A stretch of DNA of 64,000 bases from positions 372,001 to 436,000 of the forward strand of contig NZ_JBIGHV010000004.1 of assembly GCF_043555835.1 (NCBI RefSeq). Direction: 5' to 3'. Positions 8,597 to 17,101 of the stretch are shown piece after piece (within the stretch, counting starts at the first letter, position 1; every line of letters begins with the position of its first letter). A program made the position numbers and the translations under genes. Below the pieces are notes generated by a model that ran no database searches, was not told the DNA's origin, and saw only the letters and a list, made by a program, of their open reading frames with translations. Origin of the DNA: Pelomonas parva. GTDB taxonomy: Bacteria; Pseudomonadota; Gammaproteobacteria; Burkholderiales; Burkholderiaceae_C.

Positions 8597-9778
8597 GTGG
8601 CCAACGACTTCCTCTTCACATCTGAATCCGTTTCTGAAGGACACCCCGACAAGGTGGCCGACCAGATCTCGGACGCCATCCTCGACGCCATCTTCGAGCA
8701 GGACCCGCGCAGTCGCGTGGCCGCCGAGACGTTGTGCAACACCGGCCTCGTCGTGCTGGCTGGCGAGATCACGACGAACGCCCACGTCGACTACATCCAG
8801 GTCGCGCGCGACACCATCAAGCGCATCGGCTACGACAACACCGAGTACGGCATCGACTACAAGGGCTGCGCCGTCCTGGTCGCCTACGACAAGCAGTCCA
8901 ACGACATCGCCCAGGGCGTGGACCATGCGTCCGACGACCACCTCAACATCGGCGCCGGCGACCAGGGCCTGATGTTCGGCTACGCCTGCGACGAGACGCC
9001 CGAGCTGATGCCCGCGCCCATCTACTACGCCCACCGCCTGGTGGAGCGCCAGGCCCAGCTGCGCAAGGACGGCCGCCTGCCCTTCCTGCGCCCGGACGCC
9101 AAGAGCCAGGTGACGATGCGCTATGTGGACGGCAAGCCGCACAGCATCGACACGGTCGTGCTGTCGACGCAGCACGCGCCCGAGTACAGCTTGGGCGACC
9201 GCATGACGGACGAGTTCTACGAAGCCATCCGTGAAGAGCTGATCAAGCCCGTGCTGCCGAAGAACTGGCTGACCGCCGACACCAAGTACCTGATCAACCC
9301 GACGGGTCGTTTCGTCGTCGGCGGCCCGCAGGGCGACTGCGGCCTGACCGGCCGCAAGATCATCGTCGACACCTACGGCGGCGCCTGCCCGCACGGCGGC
9401 GGCGCGTTCTCGGGCAAGGACCCGTCCAAGGTCGACCGCAGCGCCGCTTATGCAGCGCGCTATGTCGCCAAGAACATCGTCGCCGCCGGCCTGGCGCGCC
9501 AGTGCCAGATCCAGGTCGCCTACGCCATCGGCGTGGCCCGGCCGATGAACGTGACCGTCTACACCGAAGGCACGGGCGTCATCTCGGACGAGAGGCTGGC
9601 TGCCCTGGTCAACGAGCACTTCGACCTGCGCCCCAAGGGCATCATCCAGATGCTGGACCTGCTGCGCCCGATCTACTCCAAGACGGCGGCCTATGGCCAC
9701 TTCGGCCGCGAAGAGCCGGAGTTCACTTGGGAAAAGACTGACAAGGCTGCAGCACTGCGCGCGGCAGCGGGCCTGTAA
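8597..9778 (+). CDS. metK: S-adenosylmethionine synthase
   Basis: Makes S-adenosylmethionine from ATP and methionine in the cytoplasm. The 393 residues fit the family. Motifs in order are SEGHPDKVADQ (substrate and ATP binding), GAGDQGLMFGYA, GRFVVGGPQGDCGLTGRK, the P-loop-like GGGAFSGKDPSKVDRS, and RPMNVTVYTEGTG near the C-terminus. The start is the GTG at 8597, giving V/M-ANDFLFTSESV. The AGTTT-spaced GGAG at 8586-8589 is the likely ribosome-binding site; the earlier in-frame ATG at 8465 lies in the leader and lacks conserved sequence. Its last 14 codons are duplicated downstream. Confidence 0.97.
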   Translation: MANDFLFTSESVSEGHPDKVADQISDAILDAIFEQDPRSRVAAETLCNTGLVVLAGEITTNAHVDYIQVARDTIKRIGYDNTEYGIDYKGCAVLVAYDKQSNDIAQGVDHASDDHLNIGAGDQGLMFGYACDETPELMPAPIYYAHRLVERQAQLRKDGRLPFLRPDAKSQVTMRYVDGKPHSIDTVVLSTQHAPEYSLGDRMTDEFYEAIREELIKPVLPKNWLTADTKYLINPTGRFVVGGPQGDCGLTGRKIIVDTYGGACPHGGGAFSGKDPSKVDRSAAYAARYVAKNIVAAGLARQCQIQVAYAIGVARPMNVTVYTEGTGVISDERLAALVNEHFDLRPKGIIQMLDLLRPIYSKTAAYGHFGREEPEFTWEKTDKAAALRAAAGL

Positions 9779-10037
9779 GGCCCCGAGCGCAGCGAGCTTG
9801 TCCGGCTTTCGGCGCAGGCTAACTTCGCGCAGCGAAGTTAAGGGCCACAGGCCCGGCCGAAGCCAACGGACTGACAAGGCTCAGGCGCTGCGCGCGGCCG
9901 CTGGGCTGTAAGCGCACCGCCTGGCGGCTTGGCCGTTCTCGGGCGACGCTCATATCGCGCAGCGATGTGAGAGGAGATCAAAAGACTCAGGCACCGCGCC
10001 CAGCAGCCAGGCTGCGAAGACCACTGTGCGAACAAAC
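9779..10037 (+). repeat. Tandem ~130-bp unit duplicated from the metK 3' end, with GCA-loop hairpins
   Basis: No gene is seen between metK and the terminator. The last 43 bases of metK (9736-9778, ending in TAA) recur at 9869-9911 with about 36 of 43 positions identical and still ending in TAA; a decayed third copy is visible around 9981-10017. Between copies lie two analogous hairpins: a perfect 9-bp stem TAACTTCGC/GCGAAGTTA at 9820-9840, and CTCATATCGC/GCGATGTGAG at 9949-9971. Both have the loop GCA. The spacing of copies (133) and hairpins (129) suggests successive duplication of one unit. Function, if any, is unknown. Confidence 0.6.
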
Positions 10038-10068
10038 AAACACCGCCCACCGAGGCGGTGTTTTTCTT
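10038..10068 (+). terminator. Rho-independent terminator of metK
   Basis: A 10-bp stem, AAACACCGCC at 10038-10047 paired with GGCGGTGTTT at 10054-10063, has a 6-base loop. The T run begins inside the right arm (TTTTTCTT, 10061-10068). It lies after the metK-derived repeats and before the chemoreceptor gene. Confidence 0.85.
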
Positions 10069-10162
10069 GGTGCCGACCCTTGCCTGCCGCGAGTAGAGTC
10101 AATGGGCCGGCACGGTGCGCACGCGTCGCACCGGCCCGCGAAAAACAACCTAGGAGACGGTG

Positions 10163-11704
10163 ATGAATATGCAGTCCTTGCGCATCGGCGCGCGATTGTT
10201 TCTGGGCTTCGGGTTGGTGCTGCTGCTGCTGGCGCTGGCCGTGGGCCTGAGCTACCGGCAGATGGCCACCGTGGGCCCGCACATCGACCGGCTCATCGAA
10301 CTGCAACGCCAGCAAGACCTGGCACAGGACTGGCGCACCCAGACCCAGCTCAACGTGACCCGCACCGACGCCGTCTCGCGCGCGGGCGGCTCGGGGCCGG
10401 TGGCCGAGTTCTTCGCGCCGGTCATCAAGACGACCAGCGCCAAGATCAACGAGTTGCAGGAAGGGCTGACCAAGGCGGTCGACACCGACAAGGGCAAGGC
10501 CTTGCTCGACGAGATCGCCGCGGCCCGCAAGACCTACATCGACATCCGCAACGGCGTCTTCGCCCAGCTCAAGGCCGGCGAGGCCGAGGCCGCGCTGCAG
10601 ACGCTGGAGGGCAAGATGCGGCCGGCCGCCGATGCCTATGTGAAGACCATCAGCAACATCGCCGACTACCAGGGCGAGCGCGTGCGCGAAGAGACGCGCG
10701 CAGTGCTGGCCGCCGCACAGCGCACCCAGCTCGTCATGCTGGTGCTGTCCGCCATCTGCCTGAGCCTGGGCATCGCCGCCGCCTGGCTGATCACGCGCTC
10801 CGTCGTCAAGCCGCTACGCGTGGCCATCCACGAGGCGGAGGAAGTCGGCCAGGGCGACCTGTCGCGCGAAATCCGCAGCGTGGGCAGCGACGAGACGGCC
10901 CAGCTCACGCAGGCCCTGGCCAACATGCAGGCGTCCTTGCGGAACCTCGTGGGCACGGTGCGCCACAACGCCGACGGCGTGGCCACGGCCAGCTCCGAGA
11001 TCTCACTGGGCAGCAACGACTTGTCCGCGCGCACCGAGCAGCAGGCCAGCGCCATTCAGCAGACGGCGGCGGCGATGGAGGAGGTGTCGGCCACCGTGAA
11101 GCTGACCGCCGACAACGCCGGGCAGGCCGACCAGCTCGCGCACGACGCCAGCGAAGTGGCGCGCAAGGGCGGTGAGGTCGTCGGTGAGGCGGTGCAGCGC
11201 ATGCGCGGCATCGAGGAAAGCTCGCGCAAGATCGGCGACATCATCGGCACCATCGACGCCATCGCCTTCCAGACCAACATCCTGGCGCTGAACGCGGCCG
11301 TCGAGGCGGCCCGCGCCGGCGAACAAGGACGCGGCTTCGCGGTCGTGGCCAGCGAGGTGCGCATGCTGGCCCAGCGCAGCGCCGACGCGGCCAAGGAGAT
11401 CAAGGCCTTGATCGGCGACAGCGTCGAGCGCGTCGGCCAGGGCGCCGTGCTGGTGAACCGCGCCGGCGAGACGATGGAACAGGTGGTCACTTCGATCGGC
11501 CGCGTGGCCCAGATCGTGCGCGAGATCAGCTCCGCCAGCCGCGAACAGAGCAGCGGCGTCAGCCAAGTGGGGCTGGCCATCGCGCAGATGGACCAGGCTA
11601 CGCAGCAGAACGCCGCCCTCGTCGAGGAAAGCGCTGCAGCAGCCGAGAGCCTGAAGCACCAGGCGAGCGAGTTGGTGAAGCTGGTCTCGACGTTCAAGAC
11701 CTGA
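10163..11704 (+). CDS. Methyl-accepting chemotaxis protein
   Basis: Inner-membrane chemoreceptor that signals to CheA/CheW. 513 residues. TM1 spans about residues 11-30 (GFGLVLLLLALAVGLSY), followed by a periplasmic four-helix-bundle sensor (about 35-188), TM2 (about 190-210, LVMLVLSAICLSLGIAAAW), HAMP, then the signalling coiled coil. The invariant hairpin tip IDAIAFQTNILALNAAVEAA and EQGRGFAVVASEVR are present. There is no C-terminal pentapeptide for CheR tethering; the protein ends KLVSTFKT. AGGAG at 10152-10156 is placed correctly for ATG 10163 rather than the GTG at 10160. The ligand is not predictable. The 3' end overlaps the convergent neighbour by 11 bp. Confidence 0.95.
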   Translation: MNMQSLRIGARLFLGFGLVLLLLALAVGLSYRQMATVGPHIDRLIELQRQQDLAQDWRTQTQLNVTRTDAVSRAGGSGPVAEFFAPVIKTTSAKINELQEGLTKAVDTDKGKALLDEIAAARKTYIDIRNGVFAQLKAGEAEAALQTLEGKMRPAADAYVKTISNIADYQGERVREETRAVLAAAQRTQLVMLVLSAICLSLGIAAAWLITRSVVKPLRVAIHEAEEVGQGDLSREIRSVGSDETAQLTQALANMQASLRNLVGTVRHNADGVATASSEISLGSNDLSARTEQQASAIQQTAAAMEEVSATVKLTADNAGQADQLAHDASEVARKGGEVVGEAVQRMRGIEESSRKIGDIIGTIDAIAFQTNILALNAAVEAARAGEQGRGFAVVASEVRMLAQRSADAAKEIKALIGDSVERVGQGAVLVNRAGETMEQVVTSIGRVAQIVREISSASREQSSGVSQVGLAIAQMDQATQQNAALVEESAAAAESLKHQASELVKLVSTFKT

Positions 11705-12914
11705 GGCTGCGCGACCGGAACACGTCGGACACCGCCCGCACGCGGTCCGACTCGTCGCCGTTGTCGGTGACGATGACGCGAAAGCTCTCGCCGCCCGGCG
11801 CCACGCGCACGACGACATGGCCCTCGTGGCTGCGCATCTTCAGCGCGAGGCGCCGGTTCACCAGCAGGTTCTCGCGCATCAGGTGGGTGGCGTAGACCTC
11901 GCGGCGGCCGGGGTAGAAGCGCTCGTTGAGCATGTGGTCCAGCTGCTGCGGGCTGGGGTGGGACACATGCCAGGCCTGCACGACCCAGGCCTGCGGGCGC
12001 AGCGCGCGCACGACGGCGGGGTTGAGCCCGTCATAGAGGCCGTGATGGTCGGCCGTCGCCACGTCCACCGGACCGCAGGCGCGGGCGGCGGCGGTCAGCA
12101 CGTCGCGCCAGGGCAGCTCGCCATCCGCGCCCTCGTTGGTGAGGTCGCCGCCGGTGAAGTAGCTGAATGGGCCGGACGAGATGCGCACGCCGGCGGAGCA
12201 CATGTTCTCCGTGGGCCGGTCGCCTGGCGGCAGCGATGCCAGCGGCGGGAACAGCGCGCGGGCGTCCTCGCCCTGCCCCGTCCACACCCGGCCGTTGGCG
12301 GCGATGTTGCGCACGCCGGTGCCGAGCTGCGTCGCACTGCCCACCACGAAGCGCTCCGCCCGGCCGCCGCGCGCGACCCAGGACTCGACGAAGGCGCGGT
12401 AGTTCCTGAAGAAGTCCGCCTGCTCGATGCCGATGGCCGGATCGTCGTAGCTCGGGTAGCCGCGATCGACAAGGCGGCCCACGCGCAGCGCATCGGCCAC
12501 GTCGGTGACGCCGCTCAGCCGGTAGGGGCCGCGCGTGGACGGCGGCGAGCTGGCACGCACGTCGCCGAGGTGGTCAGGGTGCAGATGGGTGACGAGCAGG
12601 CTGTCCAGGCCGTCGCGGCCCGTCGCCTTCACATGGCGCTGCACATAGCGCGCGATCCACTCGCCCGCGCGGCGCTCGGCGGAGGGGCGCGGCGCCACGG
12701 TCACGTCCAGCTCGCTCAGCATGGCGCCGGCATCGATGAGCAGGCTGGCGCCGTCCGGCAGGATGGCCAGCGTGGCATTGCCGCGGCCGGTGGCGATGTG
12801 GTGGATGTCCAGCCCGCCCGGCGTCCATGGCGCGAGCGGCTGGCCGACTTCGGCATGCGCGCGGCTGCATGCGCCGGCCATGGCGGCAGCGAGGAGGTGA
12901 CGCCGCTTCATCAT
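11694..12914 (-). CDS. Secreted metallo-beta-lactamase-fold hydrolase
   Basis: 406 residues with an N-terminal signal peptide (MMKRRHLLAAAMAGACSRAHA, cleavage near residue 21). The metal site THLHPDHLGD (HxHxDH) appears near residue 110, and later histidines (ATADHHG, WHVSHP) fit the remaining zinc ligands. The arrangement resembles the ComEC-like branch of the superfamily rather than true beta-lactamases. The start codon, at 12914 or 12911, overlaps the TonB receptor stop as ATGATGA, so the two are coupled. Context suggests a periplasmic enzyme acting on whatever the receptor imports; the substrate is unknown. Confidence 0.78.
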   Translation of the reverse strand: MMKRRHLLAAAMAGACSRAHAEVGQPLAPWTPGGLDIHHIATGRGNATLAILPDGASLLIDAGAMLSELDVTVAPRPSAERRAGEWIARYVQRHVKATGRDGLDSLLVTHLHPDHLGDVRASSPPSTRGPYRLSGVTDVADALRVGRLVDRGYPSYDDPAIGIEQADFFRNYRAFVESWVARGGRAERFVVGSATQLGTGVRNIAANGRVWTGQGEDARALFPPLASLPPGDRPTENMCSAGVRISSGPFSYFTGGDLTNEGADGELPWRDVLTAAARACGPVDVATADHHGLYDGLNPAVVRALRPQAWVVQAWHVSHPSPQQLDHMLNERFYPGRREVYATHLMRENLLVNRRLALKMRSHEGHVVVRVAPGGESFRVIVTDNGDESDRVRAVSDVFRSRSLRS

Positions 12915-15283
12915 CAGAACCGCATCGCCGCCGTCAGCCCGACCGTGCGCGGCTCGCCCAGGTATTCGGCCCGCACCACCTGCGTGGAGCGGGTGAGGAT
13001 GTAGGCGCGGTTGGCCGCGTTCTTCAGCCAGGCCAACACGCGCCAGCGCCCGTCGGCGGACTCCAGCCCCACGTTGGCGTTGACCAGTTCGTAGCCCGGG
13101 ATCTGCAGGTTGGGGTCGTTGGCCGCGCCGGTGTTGTAGGAGGTCAGGCGGGCGTAGCTGACGGCGCCGATGAAGTGCCCCAGCCCCGCCAGCGGCAGCC
13201 GCAGGTCCGCCGCGACGGATGTCTTGTTGCGCGGCGTGGAGGCCAGCGGGTTGCCGGTGTAGTTGATGCTGCCGATGACAAAGCGGTCATAGCGCGCGTC
13301 CAGGTGGCCATGGTTCAGCGACAGACCCAGCCAGCTCAGCGGCTTCAGCGCCACCTCGATCTCGCGGCCCTTGATGGTCGCCTCGCTTGCGTTGGTGATG
13401 GTCAGGATGCCCGTCACCGTGTTGTTGACGAACTCCTGCTTGTCCCGGTAGCGCATGTCGAACACCGACAGGTTGATGCGCAGCCGGTTGCCGAACCACT
13501 GGGACTTCAGGCCCAGCTCCTTGTTGACGACGGTCTCCGGGTTGAACGGCGTCGTCAGCGAGGCCAGCGACGCGGCGTCGGTGTTGAAGCCGCCGGCCGT
13601 GAAGCCTTTGGTGACGCTGGCGTACAGCAGCGCCTCGCGTGACGGCTGCCAGTTCAGCGCGACGCGCGGCGTGACCTCGCTCCACGCGGCGCTCAGGCCC
13701 TGGGCCGTGAAGCTGCTGGCCGGCCGCAGCGCATCGGTGCGGACAAGGTCGGCCGTCTTGCGGTCATGCGTGTAGCGCACCCCGGCCACCAGGTCCAGGG
13801 TGGGCAGCAGATGCCAGCTGCCGTCGGCGAACAGCGAGTAGCTGCGCGTGCGCACGCGCTGGTCGGCCAGCGTGGAGCTGGCCAGCACGCCGGTGCGCGC
13901 CGCGAACCCGCGCACGCCCAGCTGGCGGCTGCCGTCCTCGTCGAGCAGGAAGGCGCCCACCTGGAAGTCGCCTGTCTTCCAGCGCGGGCTGGCATAGCGC
14001 AGCTCCTGCGACACGGTGCGCACGCGCTCGGCGTCACTCGTGACGCTCTGGCTGCCCGCCGTCAGCAGCGTGTGGGAGGCGCCGACGCCCGAGTAGTCCT
14101 CCGCCGAGCGCGAATGCCGCAGCGCCGTGACGGACGTCAGCTCACCCGCCGGCAGCGCCCATTCCAGCTTGGCCGACACGCCCCACAGCGTGCGGCCATA
14201 GCCCTGCGGCACGCCCAGTTCGGAGGTGCGTCGGTTGCCGTCGTCGCCCAGCGTCGTCGACGACAGCGTGCGGCCGCCGCTGGCGTCCTCTGCGTAGTCG
14301 GCGCTGACGAGGGCTTCCACATCCCGGCTCAGGCCCAGGCGCAGCTGGGCCCGCGCGTTGCGGCTGTCGAGGTCGTCCTGCTCGCGGCCGGTGAGCCGGT
14401 CCGAGCCGTAGCCGCCATGGCGCTTCACGGCGGCGGAGATCTTCAGCGCCTGCTCCTCGCCGAGCGGTAGGTTCGTCAGCGCGTTGACCTGCACGCTGTC
14501 GAAATTGCCCAGCGAGATCTCAGCGCGGTTGAGGCGCTGGCCATAGGCCGGCTTGGCGGTGTTGATGACGATGGCACCGCCCGTCACGTTGCGGCCGAAC
14601 AGCGTGCCCTGCGGGCCCTTGAGCACCGTCAGGCTGTCCAGGTCGAACAGCTCGAAGGACGCCGCGCTGTTGCGCGGGATGAAGACATCGTCCACCACCA
14701 CCGCGACCGGCTTGCTGACGCCCATCTGGTTGAAGGTGTTGTTGGCGCCGCGAATGGCGATGGTGGGGTTGGAGGGACTGAAGGCCGACACCAGCAGGCC
14801 CGGCGTCAGGCGCGAGGCGTCCTGCAGGCTGTGGATGCGGTGGGTCTCCAGCGCGGCGGCGTTGAAGGCCGTCAGCGCGATGGGCACGGTCTGCGCGGCC
14901 TCGGGGCGGCGCTGGGCGGTGACGGTGACGGTCTCCAGCGCGTTGATCTCCGGCGCCTCTGCGGCAGCTTCCGGCGCAGGCCGGTAGATCACCAGCGCCG
15001 TGCCGTCGCGACGGAACTTCAGCGGCGTGCCGGCCAGCAGCAACTCCAGCGCGCGGTCCGGCTCGTGGCTGCCCTTCACGCCCTGGGTGCGCAGGCCTTG
15101 CACGTCCTGCAGCCGGTAGATCAACTGGGCACGCGTCTCGCGGGCGAACTGGTCGATGCCTGCGCGCAGGTCGCCGGCGGCGATGTCGAAGGCCTGCATT
15201 TGAGCGTGCGCGACCAGCGGCGCCATGGCGCAGATGAGGGCCGCCATGGTGGCGCGGCCGGGGCGTTCGAACGGACTCGTCAT
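12914..15283 (-). CDS. TonB-dependent receptor with N-terminal STN signalling domain (FecA-like)
   Basis: Outer-membrane active transporter of 789 residues. A signal peptide (about 1-27) is followed by the secretin/TonB short N-terminal (STN) domain (about 30-100, AFDIAAGDLRAGIDQFARE), which in FecA/FpvA signals to an anti-sigma factor. A TonB box-like ETVTVTAQRR, the plug (RLTPGLLVSAFSP, VLKGPQGTLFGRNVTGG) and the 22-strand barrel come next. The C-terminus RTVGLTAAMRF ends in Phe, as barrel proteins do. It is divergent from the sigma/FecR genes and carries the same promoter motif. Plug sequences resemble the large Sphingomonas-type receptor group, so the ligand could be a siderophore or another bulky compound. 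Confidence 0.93.
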   Translation of the reverse strand: MTSPFERPGRATMAALICAMAPLVAHAQMQAFDIAAGDLRAGIDQFARETRAQLIYRLQDVQGLRTQGVKGSHEPDRALELLLAGTPLKFRRDGTALVIYRPAPEAAAEAPEINALETVTVTAQRRPEAAQTVPIALTAFNAAALETHRIHSLQDASRLTPGLLVSAFSPSNPTIAIRGANNTFNQMGVSKPVAVVVDDVFIPRNSAASFELFDLDSLTVLKGPQGTLFGRNVTGGAIVINTAKPAYGQRLNRAEISLGNFDSVQVNALTNLPLGEEQALKISAAVKRHGGYGSDRLTGREQDDLDSRNARAQLRLGLSRDVEALVSADYAEDASGGRTLSSTTLGDDGNRRTSELGVPQGYGRTLWGVSAKLEWALPAGELTSVTALRHSRSAEDYSGVGASHTLLTAGSQSVTSDAERVRTVSQELRYASPRWKTGDFQVGAFLLDEDGSRQLGVRGFAARTGVLASSTLADQRVRTRSYSLFADGSWHLLPTLDLVAGVRYTHDRKTADLVRTDALRPASSFTAQGLSAAWSEVTPRVALNWQPSREALLYASVTKGFTAGGFNTDAASLASLTTPFNPETVVNKELGLKSQWFGNRLRINLSVFDMRYRDKQEFVNNTVTGILTITNASEATIKGREIEVALKPLSWLGLSLNHGHLDARYDRFVIGSINYTGNPLASTPRNKTSVAADLRLPLAGLGHFIGAVSYARLTSYNTGAANDPNLQIPGYELVNANVGLESADGRWRVLAWLKNAANRAYILTRSTQVVRAEYLGEPRTVGLTAAMRF

Positions 15284-15315
15284 GAGGTTTCCTTGGCAGT
15301 GTTGTCTGATCAGGA

Positions 15316-15343
15316 AGACGGGTGCCGCCGAGAAATCCGGTAT
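15316..15343 (-). promoter_or_regulatory. Predicted ECF-sigma promoter of the TonB receptor gene
   Basis: On the minus strand ATACCGGATTT (15343-15333), an 11-bp spacer and CCGTCT (15321-15316) lie 32 bp before the receptor start. The same two blocks with the same spacing precede the sigma-factor gene on the other strand. CGTCT resembles -10 elements of many ECF promoters and GGATTT could be the -35. Assignment to the neighbouring sigma factor is inference. Confidence 0.6.
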
Positions 15344-15414
15344 GCCAGTTGCTTCTCTGTCCGCGATGTGCCCGGGCCCGATGGCGAAGCCGGATTCATG
15401 AAGACGTCACCGCG

Positions 15415-15442
15415 ATACCGGATTTGTCGCGCTCGTCCGTCT
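15415..15442 (+). promoter_or_regulatory. Predicted ECF-sigma promoter of the sigma/FecR genes
   Basis: ATACCGGATTT (15415-15425), an 11-bp spacer and CCGTCT (15437-15442) lie 40 bp before the preferred GTG start at 15483. It is the mirror image of the receptor promoter at 15316-15343; the two 11-bp blocks form an inverted repeat with a 71-bp gap. This predicts autoregulation of the sigma factor together with its target. Confidence 0.58.
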
Positions 15443-15482
15443 ACAGCAGCAAGGGGTGGGCCAACCGCCTGCGGGAGTCGTG

Positions 15483-16064
15483 GTGAACGATGAAGAAGTG
15501 AGCCGCTGGTTCTGCGCCGAAGTGCTGCCGCTGGAGGCCAACCTGGTGCGCTTCCTGCGCAAGCATTGGTGGGAGGCGGGCGACATCGACGACCTGCGCC
15601 AGGAGGTCTTCACGCGCATGTTCGAGCAGGGCCGCCGCCAGCCGCCGCCGGAGTCCGCGCTGGCCTTCATGCTGACCGTGGCCAGGAACCTGCTCGTGGA
15701 CACCGCCCGGCGCAAGCAGGTCGTGTCCATCGAGGCCTATGCCGACGTGGACGCGCTGGCCATCGGCGTGGAGGAGCTGACGCCCGAGCGCCACCACGCC
15801 GGCCGCAGCGAACTGCGGCGGCTGCAGGCAGCGCTGGACCGGCTGCCGGCGCGCTGCCGCGAGGTGGTGCAGCTGCGCAAGGTGGACGGCCTGTCGCAAC
15901 GCGAGGTGGCGGCCCGCATGGGCATTGCCGAGGACACGGTGGAGCGGCAGGTGTCCAAGGGCATCCGCGCACTGGCCGCCGCGCTGGCCGACGAAGACCC
16001 GCCGCAGCAGGCGGGCAGCTGGGCCGCAAAGCTGAGATTGAACGTGAGGAAGACAAATGGATAA
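15483..16064 (+). CDS. ECF RNA polymerase sigma factor (FecI-like)
   Basis: Sigma-70 family ECF factor, 193 residues from the GTG at 15483. Region 2 is at about residues 18-85 (DIDDLRQEVFTRMFEQ, then FMLTVARNLLVDTARRK), and region 4 at about 118-170 (LPARCREVVQLRKVDGLSQ, EVAARMGIAEDTVERQV). GGGAG at about 15473 supports this start; a GTG at 15456 would leave almost no leader behind the predicted promoter. The 3' end overlaps the FecR gene by 8 bp. It is expected to be held by that anti-sigma protein and to transcribe the divergent receptor gene. Confidence 0.9.
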   Translation: MNDEEVSRWFCAEVLPLEANLVRFLRKHWWEAGDIDDLRQEVFTRMFEQGRRQPPPESALAFMLTVARNLLVDTARRKQVVSIEAYADVDALAIGVEELTPERHHAGRSELRRLQAALDRLPARCREVVQLRKVDGLSQREVAARMGIAEDTVERQVSKGIRALAAALADEDPPQQAGSWAAKLRLNVRKTNG

Positions 16065-17022
16065 AGCGCACGACCTGGACGAACAGGCGGCGGACTGGGT
16101 GGCGGCCCGGGATGGAGACCACTGGAGCCCCGCCCGCGAGCAGGAGCTGGCCGCCTGGCAGGCGCGGTCGACGGCGCACCGCGTGGCCTTCCTGCGCGCG
16201 CAACACACCTGGCAGCGGGCGGACCGGCTGCAGGTGCTGCGCGCCGGCACCGCCGAGCGGCAGACCTGGCGCGCCCGCGCCGGCCGGTGGCTGCGCGGCG
16301 GCGGCCATGCCGGCTGGGTGGGTGCGGGCGCGCTGGCCAGCGTGGCCATCGTCGGCCTGGCGGCGCTGCTGTTCAGACCTGACCCCGGCACGCAGCAGCT
16401 GGCCACCGGCATCGGCGAGAAGGCGGTGCTGGCGCTGAACGACGGCTCGCGCCTGACGCTGAACACGGCCACCCGCATCCGCACCGAGATGCAGCCCGCG
16501 CAGCGCAAGGTCTGGCTGGACGACGGCGAGGCCTACTTCGAGGTCGCGCCCGACGCCAAGCGGCCCTTTGTCGTGCAGGCGGGGCAGAGCCGCATCACCG
16601 TGCTGGGCACCAAGTTCTCGGTCTACCGCAACGGCAACGACGTGCGCGTGGCCGTCATCGAGGGGCGCGTGGCGCTCGCTGCGGGCGGCGCCGCGCCGCA
16701 GATGCTGGCGCGGGCAGACACGGCCGCCGTGTCGCCGGGCGTCATCCGTGTGCGCCAGGCCACGGCGGCGGAGTTGACCGCCGGCATGGGCTGGCTGACC
16801 GGGCAGCTGCGCTTCGACGGCGTCACGCTGGCCGCCGCCGCCGAGCAGTTCAACCGCTACAACCGCCGCAAGTTGCTCATCGACGACCCCGCAGCGGCGG
16901 CCATCCTCATCGGCGGCAGCTTCGAGGCGGGCAACGTCGAGCAGTTCGCGCGGCTGCTGGCCTCTGGCTTCGGGTTGGTGGTGCGGTTGGAGGCGGACGC
17001 CATCCACGTGGCCTCGCGCTGA
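16057..17022 (+). CDS. FecR family anti-sigma / signal transducer
   Basis: Inner-membrane protein of 321 residues that relays occupancy of the STN-containing receptor to the ECF sigma factor. Residues 1-70 form the cytoplasmic FecR N-terminal (DUF4880-type) sigma-binding domain (AADWVAARDGDHWSPAREQE). One membrane helix lies at about 86-106 (GWVGAGALASVAIVGLAALL). The periplasmic FecR domain follows (LNDGSRLTLNTATRIRT, VWLDDGEAYFEV, FVVQAGQSRITVLGTKFSVY), with a C-terminal STN-binding-like segment (FDGVTLAAAAEQFNRYNRRK). Overlap with the sigma gene implies translational coupling. Confidence 0.93.
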   Translation: MDKAHDLDEQAADWVAARDGDHWSPAREQELAAWQARSTAHRVAFLRAQHTWQRADRLQVLRAGTAERQTWRARAGRWLRGGGHAGWVGAGALASVAIVGLAALLFRPDPGTQQLATGIGEKAVLALNDGSRLTLNTATRIRTEMQPAQRKVWLDDGEAYFEVAPDAKRPFVVQAGQSRITVLGTKFSVYRNGNDVRVAVIEGRVALAAGGAAPQMLARADTAAVSPGVIRVRQATAAELTAGMGWLTGQLRFDGVTLAAAAEQFNRYNRRKLLIDDPAAAAILIGGSFEAGNVEQFARLLASGFGLVVRLEADAIHVASR

Positions 17023-17101
17023 GTGGCGGACTGAGCGGCGGCTTCAAGCCACGCCGCGCTGCGCGTCGCAAGCCTCCGGGAAGTGGCGGTTGAACGAGGT
17101 G

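Noticed and set aside
17023..17101. Stem-forming sequence between fecR and the convergent small gene as a bidirectional terminator
   Set aside because: The possible stems are short and interrupted, and no T run is present on either strand.
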